A DNA stretch of 64,000 bases from Fictibacillus enclensis. GTDB lineage: Bacteria > Bacillota > Bacilli > Bacillales > Fictibacillaceae. How positions within the stretch are numbered: the stretch's first letter is position 1; each line of letters opens with the position of its first letter. The position numbers and the translations under genes were made by a program. Shown in pieces: positions 33,671 to 40,982 of this stretch. The notes under the pieces are model-generated. The model saw only the letters and a program-made list of their open reading frames with translations, had not been told where the DNA came from and did no database searches. Where the stretch lies: NCBI RefSeq assembly GCF_001457035.1, contig NZ_KQ758617.1, positions 744,001-808,000 of the forward strand. Direction: 5' to 3'.

Positions 33671-34076
33671 CGCCAAGAGTGGGTTTGGATGCTTCAGGAG
33701 AAGGGGGAAGCCCAGGCTCTGATTCAACAGTAGGCGTATTATCATTTTTCTTGTTTTTCATGGAGCTTACTTTTTCTTTTGCCTGTGATGTTACCTGGTT
33801 TGCTTTATCCTTTACTGATTCCATCATATTTGATGCTTTCTCTTTGCCGGCCATTGTTCCCAATTGCGTTTGAAGTTTGGCTTCATCTTTCATTTGCATG
33901 GTTTTTTCTTTCAGATTCGAAGCTTGGCTGGATATGCCGACTCGCATCTCTTTGCCGGATTTTGGTGTTAATAAAAGAGCAGTTGCGGCTCCGACCAAGC
34001 CCCCAACAAGAACACCTGTGGTAAATCCGGATTTTTCTTTGCTGTTATTAGTTGTAGTTGTGTATTCTTTGTTCAT
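33666..34076 (-). CDS. YtxH-domain general-stress-type protein
   Basis: 136 aa. 'GFTTGVLVGGLVGAATALLLTPKSGKEMR' (about residues 16-44) is the YtxH glycine-rich membrane segment, followed by a long Lys/Glu/Gln amphipathic helix and a Pro/Ser tail. Longer in-frame starts exist to 34184, but AAGGAGG lies 9 nt before the ATG at 34076. YtxH proteins are SigB/SigH-linked in Bacillus; no SigB promoter was identified here. Confidence 0.82.
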   Translation of the reverse strand: MNKEYTTTTNNSKEKSGFTTGVLVGGLVGAATALLLTPKSGKEMRVGISSQASNLKEKTMQMKDEAKLQTQLGTMAGKEKASNMMESVKDKANQVTSQAKEKVSSMKNKKNDNTPTVESEPGLPPSPEASKPTLGE

Positions 34077-34152
34077 TGTCGAACTCCTCCTTTTCATAGT
34101 TTTTCTATACCCTGCCTGAAATAATGATAAACCTTTAGCCTGACAAGAAAAA

Positions 34153-34191
34153 GGACCATATGCCTCTCGCTTATTGCGGGGCATATGGTCC
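34153..34191 (-). terminator. Terminator of the YdjO-like gene
   Basis: GGACCATATGCC (34153-34164) pairs with GGCATATGGTCC (34180-34191); on the minus strand it is followed by TTTTTC. Confidence 0.88.
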
Positions 34192-34199
34192 TCATCTCT

Positions 34200-34385
34200 T
34201 TATTTCAGCTCAGGGAGCATGCGGATTTCCAGAGTCATTTTTGACTTGCAAATCGGGCAATCAGGTGTTTCTTTCAGCGAGTAATCAGCTCTCATCCAGC
34301 ATGTGCACTCTTCATTTTCACATGCCCAAACTTTAGTTTCTACATCAGGAACTGGTTCGATCGGGTTCTTGGAAAAAAAGGCCAT
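34200..34385 (-). CDS. YdjO-like cold-inducible zinc-ribbon protein
   Basis: 61 aa. Four Cys in two pairs: 'WACENEECTCWMRADYS' and 'PDCPICKSKMTLEIRMLPEL'. Order and the closing R-M-L-P match the B. subtilis YdjO family, annotated as cold-inducible; zinc binding is inferred from the Cys pairs. AAGGGGG lies before the ATG. Confidence 0.82.
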   Translation of the reverse strand: MAFFSKNPIEPVPDVETKVWACENEECTCWMRADYSLKETPDCPICKSKMTLEIRMLPELK

Positions 34386-34454
34386 GGGTATCCCCCTTAA
34401 ATGTAATACTTACATTATACTCCTTTTTGGCGAATTTTATGAGTAAAATAACTT

Positions 34455-35423
34455 TCAAACTTTCGGAGCTGCTGTTATCGTTTCATAGATTTGGGCCATT
34501 TCGTCTGTTTTTGCACGTAAATAATCCACTAATTCAGAAGGGCTGACCACATAGGCATCAGCTCCGAACGCCCATATCCACTCTGCATAAAGGGGGAGAG
34601 CCTCCCGTGGAATAATGGTTTGAATTTGTCCTGAGCGTTTGGAGGATAATTTGGTGTTTCTGCATAAAACAGGGTGATTCAACGCTTTGTTTGTTCCGTT
34701 ATTATTAAGCGTCACATGCAGGTTGAGATTCTTTTCAGGAGAAACAAGCACATTCCATTGACTGACGGGGAGAGCTGAATATTCGTTTACATGGTGGCAT
34801 TCATTTTCGATTACTGCAGTCTTTATGTTTTTTAGATTCAACAGTTGAACCGTTTTTTCAGCAGGGTTATAACAGGGAGAATACCAGTTGTGCCCATTCT
34901 CAATAACTCCAATCGGTTGAAGGATGCTAATTCTGAGATCTCCTAACCATTCGTACTCAACATTGATTATGCGCTGTTCCATGGCCGCCTGGAAGAACAA
35001 CGGCAAATGAACAGGAACCTGGTCAGAAAGTGGCCTATTGCCTTGCCACTTTTTTTCAATGTTGCTCAATTGTTTTATGCCGTCATCTGACAAATAATTC
35101 ATCAGCTTTTCTCTAGCGGAATGGGCATCCTTGGCATAAGGGAAAGAATCACTCTCTCCAAGCCATTGAAGGGCAAATAAAAAAGACAGGGCTTCCGATT
35201 CGGAGAATCCGATTGGGGGAAGTATTTTCTCTCGCATCAGCGTGTAGCCGCCATGCGGACCATATTCAGATAGGATGGGGAGGCCCCGATCCATTAAATG
35301 CAGCAGGTCGCGTTGGATGGTCCTTGCAGAGACCTTAAATTCATCAGCCAGTTCCTTCAATGTAAACTGCTTTTTTTGGTTAATAAATAATAATAGCTGT
35401 TCTAGCCTTTTTGCCTTTGCCAT
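34455..35423 (-). CDS. HTH/WYL-domain transcriptional regulator
   Basis: 322 aa. N-terminal winged helix ('FTLKELADEFKVSARTIQRDLLHLMDRGLPI'), a central WYL-type domain starting 'RIINVEYEWLGDLRISILQPIGVIENGHNWYSPCYNPAEKT' and a C-terminal WCX-like extension. AAAGGA lies 7 nt before the ATG. WYL proteins sense ligands such as nucleic-acid fragments or nucleotides; the ligand here is unknown. No obvious target operon is adjacent except the divergent intergenic region to sspL. Confidence 0.87.
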   Translation of the reverse strand: MAKAKRLEQLLLFINQKKQFTLKELADEFKVSARTIQRDLLHLMDRGLPILSEYGPHGGYTLMREKILPPIGFSESEALSFLFALQWLGESDSFPYAKDAHSAREKLMNYLSDDGIKQLSNIEKKWQGNRPLSDQVPVHLPLFFQAAMEQRIINVEYEWLGDLRISILQPIGVIENGHNWYSPCYNPAEKTVQLLNLKNIKTAVIENECHHVNEYSALPVSQWNVLVSPEKNLNLHVTLNNNGTNKALNHPVLCRNTKLSSKRSGQIQTIIPREALPLYAEWIWAFGADAYVVSPSELVDYLRAKTDEMAQIYETITAAPKV

Positions 35424-35525
35424 TGCTTCGTCCTTTATTCTGAAAGTAGTTGTTCTAGTATTTATATCGTTCAGGACTTCAATTGTTTTACATTACTTTT
35501 ATATTACTTTCCAGCTATGTGTACA

Positions 35526-35562
35526 AAAAAAGCACGGAAGTATACGTGTGATACACCGTGCA
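35526..35562 (-). terminator. Terminator of sspL
   Basis: GCACGG (35532-35537) and CCGTGC (35556-35561), with an inner GTAT/ATAC stem; on the minus strand it is followed by seven T residues. Confidence 0.75.
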
Positions 35563-35577
35563 TAAATTTCCTTTGAA

Positions 35578-35715
35578 TTAACGTTTCGTATTGCTTTTTT
35601 TTGCCCGGTTTTCAAGTTCGGTTTTCGGGTCTTGAGCGAATTCAGCATCCTCACTTGTTCCTTGTGGCGTTACTCCTGTTGCTGCCCGCCCTTTTCCGCT
35701 GCTTTTCTTTGTCAT
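35578..35715 (-). CDS. sspL: Small acid-soluble spore protein SspL
   Basis: 45 aa, basic. The core 'GVTPQGTSED' and the end 'DPKTELENRAKKSNTKR' match B. subtilis SspL, a minor SASP made in the forespore and located in the spore core. GGGAGGTG lies 5 nt before the ATG at 35715, so the longer reading to 35760 is rejected. Confidence 0.85.
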   Translation of the reverse strand: MTKKSSGKGRAATGVTPQGTSEDAEFAQDPKTELENRAKKSNTKR

Positions 35716-35847
35716 ACGATCACCTCCCTTTCTTAGCGTGGCCAACCACAAAGGAATCATTCGTTAAATTCTTCAGGTTAAAGGTTATCCTTTTGTGGAA
35801 TAACTAGTGGAATAGGAAAGCCAAAGAATACAGAGGAAGTGATGTAA

Positions 35848-36744
35848 ATGGAAATCGGTCTAGTTGGTTTGGGAAAAATGGGTTTTAATATTGCCCAAAA
35901 TATGCTTGATCACGATTTTAAAGTGATCGCTTATGATACGAATAAGGAAACCGTTGATAAAATATCTTCTCATGGTGCTACCGGAGCCCATTCTCTTGAA
36001 GATTTGACTAAAAGCTTCACCGGCCGCAGAGCCATCATTCTGCTTGTTCCTGCGGGACCTGTTGTTGACAGTGTTCTCGGAGAGATTGTTCCTTATCTTG
36101 ATTCAGGAGATATCATTGTTGATGCAGGTAATTCAAAATACAAGGATACACTGAGAAGGTATGAGGAATTGAAGGAAAAAGGAATTCACCTGGTGGATTG
36201 CGGAACGAGCGGCGGTACGGAAGGTGCACGTCACGGAGTTTGTGTTATGGTTGGTGGAGATGACGAAGCCGTGGAGTATATCGCCCCCCTTTACGAAAAA
36301 ATTTCCATCGAAAACGGATTTATGAAAACCGGGAAAGCGGGAAGCGGTCACTTTTTGAAAATGGTCCATAACGGAATTGAATATGGCATGATGCAGGCGA
36401 TTGCTGAAGGGTTTGAAATCCTGGATAAAAGTGACTTTGACTATGATTATGAAGCAGTTGCGAAAGTATGGAATAATGGCTCGGTTATTCGTTCCTGGCT
36501 CATGGAGCTTATGGAGAATGCATTTTCCAAGCAGCCGAAGCTGGAAGATATCCGGGGTGTCATGCATTCGTCAGGGGAAGGCATATGGACCATTGAAGCT
36601 GCGCTTGATTTTCAGGCAACAGCTCCTGTTATTGCATTATCCCAATTTATGAGGTTCCGATCACTTGAGGACGATACATTCCATGGGAAAGTAGTAGCAG
36701 CACTTCGTAATGAATTTGGCGGGCATGCTGTCGTGAAAAAGTAA
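35848..36744 (+). CDS. gnd: 6-phosphogluconate dehydrogenase, short form (YqeC-type)
   Basis: 298 aa, the short NAD(+)-linked form rather than the 470-aa Gnd. Rossmann 'IGLVGLGKMGFNIAQNML', 'DAGNSKYKDTLRRYEEL', catalytic 'LVDCGTSGGTEGARHG', Lys/Asn-containing 'FLKMVHNGIEYGMMQAIAEGFEIL' and Arg in 'ALSQFMRFRS'. It converts 6-phosphogluconate to ribulose-5-phosphate and CO2. GAGGAAGTG lies 6 nt before the ATG. Monocistronic. Confidence 0.92.
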   Translation: MEIGLVGLGKMGFNIAQNMLDHDFKVIAYDTNKETVDKISSHGATGAHSLEDLTKSFTGRRAIILLVPAGPVVDSVLGEIVPYLDSGDIIVDAGNSKYKDTLRRYEELKEKGIHLVDCGTSGGTEGARHGVCVMVGGDDEAVEYIAPLYEKISIENGFMKTGKAGSGHFLKMVHNGIEYGMMQAIAEGFEILDKSDFDYDYEAVAKVWNNGSVIRSWLMELMENAFSKQPKLEDIRGVMHSSGEGIWTIEAALDFQATAPVIALSQFMRFRSLEDDTFHGKVVAALRNEFGGHAVVKK

Positions 36745-36751
36745 ATCATTG

Positions 36752-36785
36752 AAAACCTTTGCTTTATTGCAAAGGTTTTTTTTAT
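36752..36785 (+). terminator. Terminator of gnd
   Basis: AAAACCTTTGC (36752-36762) pairs with GCAAAGGTTTT (36769-36779), then TTTT. Confidence 0.88.
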
Positions 36786-36816
36786 ATAATGTTATATAGG
36801 AGTGTGATATATAAGC

Positions 36817-37335
36817 ATGATAGCAGAGAAATTTGTAAGAGAATCGAGAACGGTCAAATCAAGTGTGGTGCTGCCCCCGGACACCAATAATCATGGCACA
36901 TTATTCGGGGGCAAATTAATGGCCTATATTGACGATGTGGCCGCAATATCTGCCATCCGGCATGCAAGATGCAATGTGGTTACCGCATCAACGGATTCTG
37001 TGGATTTTCTACTTCCCATCAGGGTAGGGAATTCCGTATGTCTGGAATCCTTTGTCACGTGGACACATAAAACCTCAATGGAAGTATTTGTGAAGATTAT
37101 TTCTGAAAACCTGTTTACAGGAGAACGAAAAGTGTGTGCCGTTTCTTTTTTAACCTTTGTAGCGCTTGGGGAAGACGGTAAACCGGCGCCTGTTCCACGG
37201 GCTGTGCCGGAATCCGCAGAAGAAAAATGGCTTCATCAGGGAGCCGGCGAACGAGCGGTTAACCGAAGGAAGAGAAGAGAGAACAGTAAAAGGCTTGCCG
37301 AGGAATTTGGCACTCAAAAACCATGGGAGCAATAA
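36817..37335 (+). CDS. Hotdog-fold acyl-CoA thioesterase (YkhA-like)
   Basis: 172 aa. 'NNHGTLFGGKLMAYIDDVAAISAIRHARCNVVTASTDSVDFL' includes the catalytic Asn/Asp of the hotdog helix and 'MEVFVKIISENLFTGER' the following strand. Hydrolyses acyl-CoA. C-terminal tail (about 145-172) is basic and charged. AGGAGTG precedes the ATG at a slightly long distance. Confidence 0.9.
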   Translation: MIAEKFVRESRTVKSSVVLPPDTNNHGTLFGGKLMAYIDDVAAISAIRHARCNVVTASTDSVDFLLPIRVGNSVCLESFVTWTHKTSMEVFVKIISENLFTGERKVCAVSFLTFVALGEDGKPAPVPRAVPESAEEKWLHQGAGERAVNRRKRRENSKRLAEEFGTQKPWEQ

Positions 37336-37408
37336 AAATATTTTTTCGAAGAAAGTCTTTTCTTTTTTAATTGGAGTTCATCGTGTTATAATGAAATTAC
37401 CTTTTTCC

Positions 37409-37442
37409 AGCCAGGGATACAAGAACCCTGGCTATTTTTGTG
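37409..37442 (+). terminator. Intrinsic terminator (plus strand)
   Basis: AGCCAGGG (37409-37416) pairs with CCCTGGCT (37426-37433), then ATTTTTG. It is 75 nt beyond the thioesterase stop; an extended -10 TGTTATAAT (37384-37392) lies between, so a tiny separate transcript is conceivable. Confidence 0.7.
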
Positions 37443-37450
37443 CAGAAAAA

Positions 37451-37473
37451 AGAGCGGGAGCTTGTCCCACTCT
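37451..37473 (-). terminator. Terminator of the SASP gene
   Basis: AGAGCGGGA (37451-37459) pairs with TCCCACTCT (37465-37473) with one G-U; on the minus strand six T residues follow. Confidence 0.8.
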
Positions 37474-37491
37474 TACTTAGGAGAGTAAAGA

Positions 37492-37698
37492 TTAACGACG
37501 GAATCCGCCACCAAGTTGTTGTTCAGCCATTTGTACAAGACGCTTAGTGATCTCACCACCAACAGATCCGTTAGCGCGAGAAGTAGTGTCTGCACCTAGT
37601 TGTACACCAAATTCAGAAGCGATTTCATACTTCATTTGGTCAAGAGCTTGTTGAGCTCCATTCACCAATAATTCGTTAGAGTTGTTGTTTCGTGCCAT
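37492..37698 (-). CDS. Alpha/beta-type small acid-soluble spore protein
   Basis: 68 aa. The DNA-binding SASP motifs '[31 protein letters not shown]' include the germination protease (GPR) site E-I/V-A-x-E-F. These proteins coat spore DNA and protect it from UV and heat. GGAGGTG lies 6 nt before the ATG at 37698. The upstream sequence has a SigG-like promoter. Confidence 0.96.
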   Translation of the reverse strand: MARNNNSNELLVNGAQQALDQMKYEIASEFGVQLGADTTSRANGSVGGEITKRLVQMAEQQLGGGFRR

Positions 37699-37720
37699 AT
37701 GTATCACCTCCTTGTACTAC

Positions 37721-37750
37721 TAGTTTGTATTACTACTTTGAAAATATGCA
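37721..37750 (-). promoter_or_regulatory. SigG-like forespore promoter of the SASP gene
   Basis: On the minus strand TGCATA (-35, 37745-37750), 17-bp spacer, CAAACTA (-10, 37721-37727) resemble the SigG consensus gnATR / cATnnTA with one mismatch. Confidence 0.45.
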
Positions 37751-37825
37751 TGGAACTTTAAAAATTTTTCAGTCACATTTTATAAAGATTTTCGTATAGT
37801 ATGTTATCCCCCTATACTTTATCAG

Positions 37826-37856
37826 GCGCCGTGATGACCTCCCACACGGCGCTTTA
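37826..37856 (+). terminator. Terminator-like hairpin at the start of the yidC leader region
   Basis: GCGCCGTG (37826-37833) pairs with CACGGCGC (37845-37852), followed by TTTATTTC. A -10-like TATACT lies at 37813-37818. It may be an attenuator or 5' hairpin of the leader transcript, or a terminator of nothing obvious. Confidence 0.45.
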
Positions 37857-37918
37857 TTTCTGTTGATTCTTGTGAACTCGCTCCAGGTGCTATCTTTTTA
37901 GTCTTTAAGGAGTTATAC

Positions 37919-38347
37919 TTGTATCAAAAGGGGGTGAGTCCGATCGAACCGATTCTTGAACTAATGTGTGAAATGGATGTTGTGCTGATCTCATTGGGCC
38001 TGACGCTGGCGCTGCTGGGTATCAGCAGGCACCTGATCATGCAGTGTCCTGATACTATAAAGCGAAGCAGCCAGTTAAGAATTTCAGAGACAGCCTGCAC
38101 GCACAAACTTCAAAATACACCAAGCACTGTTCAAAACTTTTGTTTCATGAGAAACCGGATTGCTCTTCGGAAATACCGAAAAGAAGCACCGGATGATAAT
38201 GACAGCCATTCCTTCTTGTTCTTTTTCATAGATGGACAAACAACAAGGAGGAAATGGAATGAAACAAAAGAAACAACGATCAGGACTCTCACACGGATTA
38301 AAATTTTTAATTGCTATTTTGGGAATATGGGTGCTTGCCGGCTGTAG
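37919..38347 (+). CDS. Putative MifM-like regulatory nascent-chain leader of yidC
   Basis: TTG start with AAGGAG 6 nt upstream. The 142-codon frame runs 89 nt into yidC in another frame and has no stop before the yidC start. Residues 20-41 form one membrane segment after an acidic N-terminus, giving N-out/C-in topology as in B. subtilis MifM. Residues 80-95, RIALRKYRKEAPDDND, resemble the MifM arrest region (R-I-x-x-x-x-R-K-x-x-R, then P and an acidic cluster; recalled, not searched). In B. subtilis, MifM stalling opens a hairpin covering the yidC2 ribosome site when SpoIIIJ-type insertion is weak. The hairpin here (38206-38257) fits that mechanism. What follows residue 95 may normally not be made. 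Confidence 0.7.
   Translation: MYQKGVSPIEPILELMCEMDVVLISLGLTLALLGISRHLIMQCPDTIKRSSQLRISETACTHKLQNTPSTVQNFCFMRNRIALRKYRKEAPDDNDSHSFLFFFIDGQTTRRKWNETKETTIRTLTRIKIFNCYFGNMGACRL
38206..38257 (+). promoter_or_regulatory. Stem sequestering the yidC Shine-Dalgarno
   Basis: CCATTCCTTCTTGTT (38206-38220) pairs with AACAAGGAGGAAATGG (38242-38257): 15 pairs, one G-U, one bulged A. AAGGAGG of yidC (38245-38251) is wholly inside the 3' arm. The 5' arm starts about 3-15 nt beyond the putative arrest codons of the leader. Confidence 0.8.
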
Positions 38348-39047
38348 CCGAGCACCGGTTAATGCACAAAGTCACGGCGTTTGGAGCCATTATTTTGTCT
38401 ATCCGTTCTCTGAAGTGATACAGTTTGTAGCTACTTTTTTTAACGGGAATTATGGACTGGCTATCATTTTCTTGACCATTATCATTCGCTGTCTGTTATT
38501 GCCATTCACCATTTCGCAGACAAAAAATCAGCAAAAAATGAAAGAGCTTCAGCCGGAAATGAAGCGCATCCGGGAAAAATACAAGGGAAAAGACAAAGAA
38601 ACCCAAGTGAAAATGCAGCAGGAAGTTATGGCATTGTATCAAAAGCATGGCGTAAACCCCGTTTCAATGGGATGTATGCCGCTGTTAATCCAGATGCCGA
38701 TCCTTTTAGCTTTTTACTATGCGATCATTCGTACAAAAGAGATTGCCGCACATAATTTCCTTTGGTTTAATCTTGGGACACCTGATCCCACACACATCCT
38801 GCCAATTATTGCAGCCATTACAACTTTTATTCAATACAAAATCATCAACAGGCAGCTCGAGCAGGTCAATCCGCAAATACAGATGATGGGCTATATTATG
38901 CCGATGATCATCGTATTCTCGGCATGGAAGTTATCTGCTGTATTGCCGCTGTACTGGATTGTGGGTAACATTTTCATGACAGTCCAGAGCATTGTGTTGA
39001 ACCGTAAACGCAAAAATATGCAGACTGCAGCGAATCCAAATTCCTAA
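38259..39047 (+). CDS. yidC: Membrane protein insertase YidC/OxaA (YidC2/YqjG type)
   Basis: 262 aa lipoprotein with lipobox LAGC (Cys29), then five membrane segments. The conserved Arg77 is in 'LTIIIRCLLLPFT', in the hydrophilic groove; a charged cytoplasmic hairpin 'MKELQPEMKRIREKYKGKDKETQVKMQQEV' follows. AAGGAGG lies 7 nt before the ATG at 38259; the in-frame codons upstream to 38232 are rejected. Inserts membrane proteins with or without SecYEG. The regulated upstream leader suggests the inducible YidC2 and not the housekeeping SpoIIIJ. Confidence 0.94.
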   Translation: MKQKKQRSGLSHGLKFLIAILGIWVLAGCSRAPVNAQSHGVWSHYFVYPFSEVIQFVATFFNGNYGLAIIFLTIIIRCLLLPFTISQTKNQQKMKELQPEMKRIREKYKGKDKETQVKMQQEVMALYQKHGVNPVSMGCMPLLIQMPILLAFYYAIIRTKEIAAHNFLWFNLGTPDPTHILPIIAAITTFIQYKIINRQLEQVNPQIQMMGYIMPMIIVFSAWKLSAVLPLYWIVGNIFMTVQSIVLNRKRKNMQTAANPNS

Positions 39048-39056
39048 TATGTATGA

Positions 39057-39082
39057 ACCCTTCGAGGATCGGAGGGTTTTTC
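39057..39082 (+). terminator. Terminator of yidC
   Basis: AACCCTTCG (39057-39065) pairs with CGGAGGGTT (39071-39079) with one G-U, then TTTC and TTTTT. Confidence 0.8.
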
Positions 39083-39156
39083 TTTTTGGATTCAAGGAGT
39101 TGACAGACGGCGTGTAAAAATTCATCATATAGGAAGAGAAATAAGGAGTGGTAGAG

Positions 39157-39936
39157 ATGAGAGATAAAATGGTGTTCTTTGATATTGACGGAACATTGAT
39201 TGACGAAACTACCGGAAAGATTCCGGATTCTACAAAAGAAGCTCTTCATAAATTAAGGCAAAATGGCGTTCACACAGGAATTGCAACGGGAAGGGCTCCT
39301 TTTATGTTTGAACATCTGTTGAAAGAATTGGAAATGGATTCGTTTATCAGTTTTAATGGTTCGTATGTTGTTTTTGAAGGTGAAGTGATTTATAAAACTA
39401 ACCTGGATGTTGAACGGTTGAAGCAGCTTGAGAAGCTTGCTGTGGAAGCAGGGCATCCTCTCGTTTTCCTCGATCATACCAGTGCGACAACGAATCTTGA
39501 GTATGCAGAAGTCGTTTATGAAAGTACGAAACATCTTCTGCCGGAGTATCCTCAGTTTGATCAAACCTACTATCATAGCAATGATGTTTATCAGGCTCTG
39601 TTGTTCTGTGATGAAGATTTTGAGCAGCCTTATCGCACCGGATACAAAGGGACGTTTGATTTTATCCGCTGGCATCAGCATGCAATTGATGTAATGCCAT
39701 ATGGAGGATCTAAAGCGAAAGGAATTGAAGAACTCCTGAAGCGCACCACCATTCATAGAGAAAACACCTTTTCCTTTGGTGATGCGTTAAATGACATCGA
39801 AATGCTTCAATCATCCGGAATGGGAATTGCCATGGGCAACGGAAGATCGGAAGCCAAACGTGCAGCGAACTATGTAACTAAACCGGTTGGGGAAGACGGA
39901 ATCTGGCATGGCTTAAAATATGCTGGTTTAATCTAA
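39157..39936 (+). CDS. Cof-type HAD hydrolase (YkrA-like)
   Basis: 259 aa. HAD motif I 'FFDIDGTLID', motif II 'GIATGRAPF', motif III Lys in 'GSKAKGIEELL' and motif IV 'SFGDALNDIEML'. The large C2B cap marks the Cof subfamily, acting on small phosphates such as sugar phosphates or flavin mononucleotide. AAGGAG lies 8 nt before the ATG at 39157. Confidence 0.9.
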   Translation: MRDKMVFFDIDGTLIDETTGKIPDSTKEALHKLRQNGVHTGIATGRAPFMFEHLLKELEMDSFISFNGSYVVFEGEVIYKTNLDVERLKQLEKLAVEAGHPLVFLDHTSATTNLEYAEVVYESTKHLLPEYPQFDQTYYHSNDVYQALLFCDEDFEQPYRTGYKGTFDFIRWHQHAIDVMPYGGSKAKGIEELLKRTTIHRENTFSFGDALNDIEMLQSSGMGIAMGNGRSEAKRAANYVTKPVGEDGIWHGLKYAGLI

Positions 39937-39990
39937 GGTAAGGAGCGGGTGTGCTTTTTGAGTATATCCGCTTTTCAAATATAAACTGGG

Positions 39991-40020
39991 GGCCAAAGCA
40001 TAACATTGGCTTTTTTCTTT
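39991..40020 (+). terminator. Weak intrinsic terminator
   Basis: GGCCAA (39991-39996) and TTGGCT (40006-40011, one G-U) followed by TTTTTCTTT; short stem but long T run. Confidence 0.55.
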
Positions 40021-40065
40021 TTTATTACATATAGTGTACTATTATATAGAAAAGAGGGATTTAGG

Positions 40066-40941
40066 ATGAATGGAACAGGTCTTGTCCTCGAAGGCGGAGG
40101 AATGAGAGGCGTTTATACGGCGGGAGTCCTGGATTTTTTTATGGACAAGGAACTTTATTTCCCTTATATCATTGGTGTTTCTGCCGGTGCTTGCAATGCC
40201 ACTTCCTATCTCTCCAGGCAAAGGGGAAGAAACCGGGTAGTGAACATTGATTTTGTTCGCCATCCGCAATATATTTCCTATAAAAACTGGTTGCTCAGGG
40301 GCAAAGGTCTTTTTGGGATGGATCTCATTTTTGATGAAATTCCGAATATCCATGTACCGTTTGATTTTAAAAGATTTAAAGAGGCGAAAGAACGTTTTGT
40401 GATCGGAACAACAGACAGTGAAACAGGAGAGCCAGTATATTTTGAAAAGGCCGACCATGAAAAGGAAATACTTACGGTCCTGCGGGCTTCGGCTTCTCTG
40501 CCTTTTATGGCTCCTGTTATTGAATATCAGGGAAATAAATTGTTTGATGGCGGTGTAGCTGATCCGGTTCCCATTCTGAAAGCGAGAAAAGATGGAAACC
40601 GTAGCAATGTCATTGTGTTGACCCAAAACGAAGGATACCGAAAAAGTAAAACCAGGATGGAATGGCTGGCTAAGAGAATCTACAGCAGGCATCCTGGAAT
40701 GGCTGAGGTACTGCTGAAACGTTATGAACATTATAATGAGACGATGGAATATATTGATGATCTTGAGAAGAAAAATGAGGTATTTGTCATTCGGCCAAAA
40801 GAAAAAATGGAGGTTGGCAGAGCCGAGCGGAATCCGGTAAAATTAAATGCCCTTTATGAGCGTGGAGTTGAGGATGCCATGAACATGTACGATCAGCTTG
40901 AAGAATGGCTCTCTGAAAAAACAATCTCTAAATTATCATAA
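40066..40941 (+). CDS. Patatin-like phospholipase family protein
   Basis: 291 aa. Oxyanion glycines 'EGGGMRGVYTAGVLDFF', nucleophile elbow 'GVSAGACNA' (G-x-S-x-G), and catalytic Asp in 'DGGVADPVP', the Ser-Asp dyad. C-terminal extension as in bacterial RssA/YqhO-type proteins. In-frame codons back to 40006 lack a ribosome site; AGAGGGATTTAGG precedes the ATG at 40066. Confidence 0.9.
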   Translation: MNGTGLVLEGGGMRGVYTAGVLDFFMDKELYFPYIIGVSAGACNATSYLSRQRGRNRVVNIDFVRHPQYISYKNWLLRGKGLFGMDLIFDEIPNIHVPFDFKRFKEAKERFVIGTTDSETGEPVYFEKADHEKEILTVLRASASLPFMAPVIEYQGNKLFDGGVADPVPILKARKDGNRSNVIVLTQNEGYRKSKTRMEWLAKRIYSRHPGMAEVLLKRYEHYNETMEYIDDLEKKNEVFVIRPKEKMEVGRAERNPVKLNALYERGVEDAMNMYDQLEEWLSEKTISKLS

Positions 40942-40950
40942 AAAGAAAGA

Positions 40951-40982
40951 AAGCACCGCTTGCCCGAGCGGTGCTTTTTTTA
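40951..40982. terminator. Bidirectional terminator
   Basis: AAGCACCGCT (40951-40960) pairs with AGCGGTGCTT (40967-40976); TTTTT follows on plus, and the minus side has TTTCTTTCTTTTT. Confidence 0.88.

Noticed and set aside
40042-40731. 229-codon minus-strand frame opposite the patatin-like gene
   Set aside because: Same reasoning: antisense to a well-supported gene, no initiation signals.
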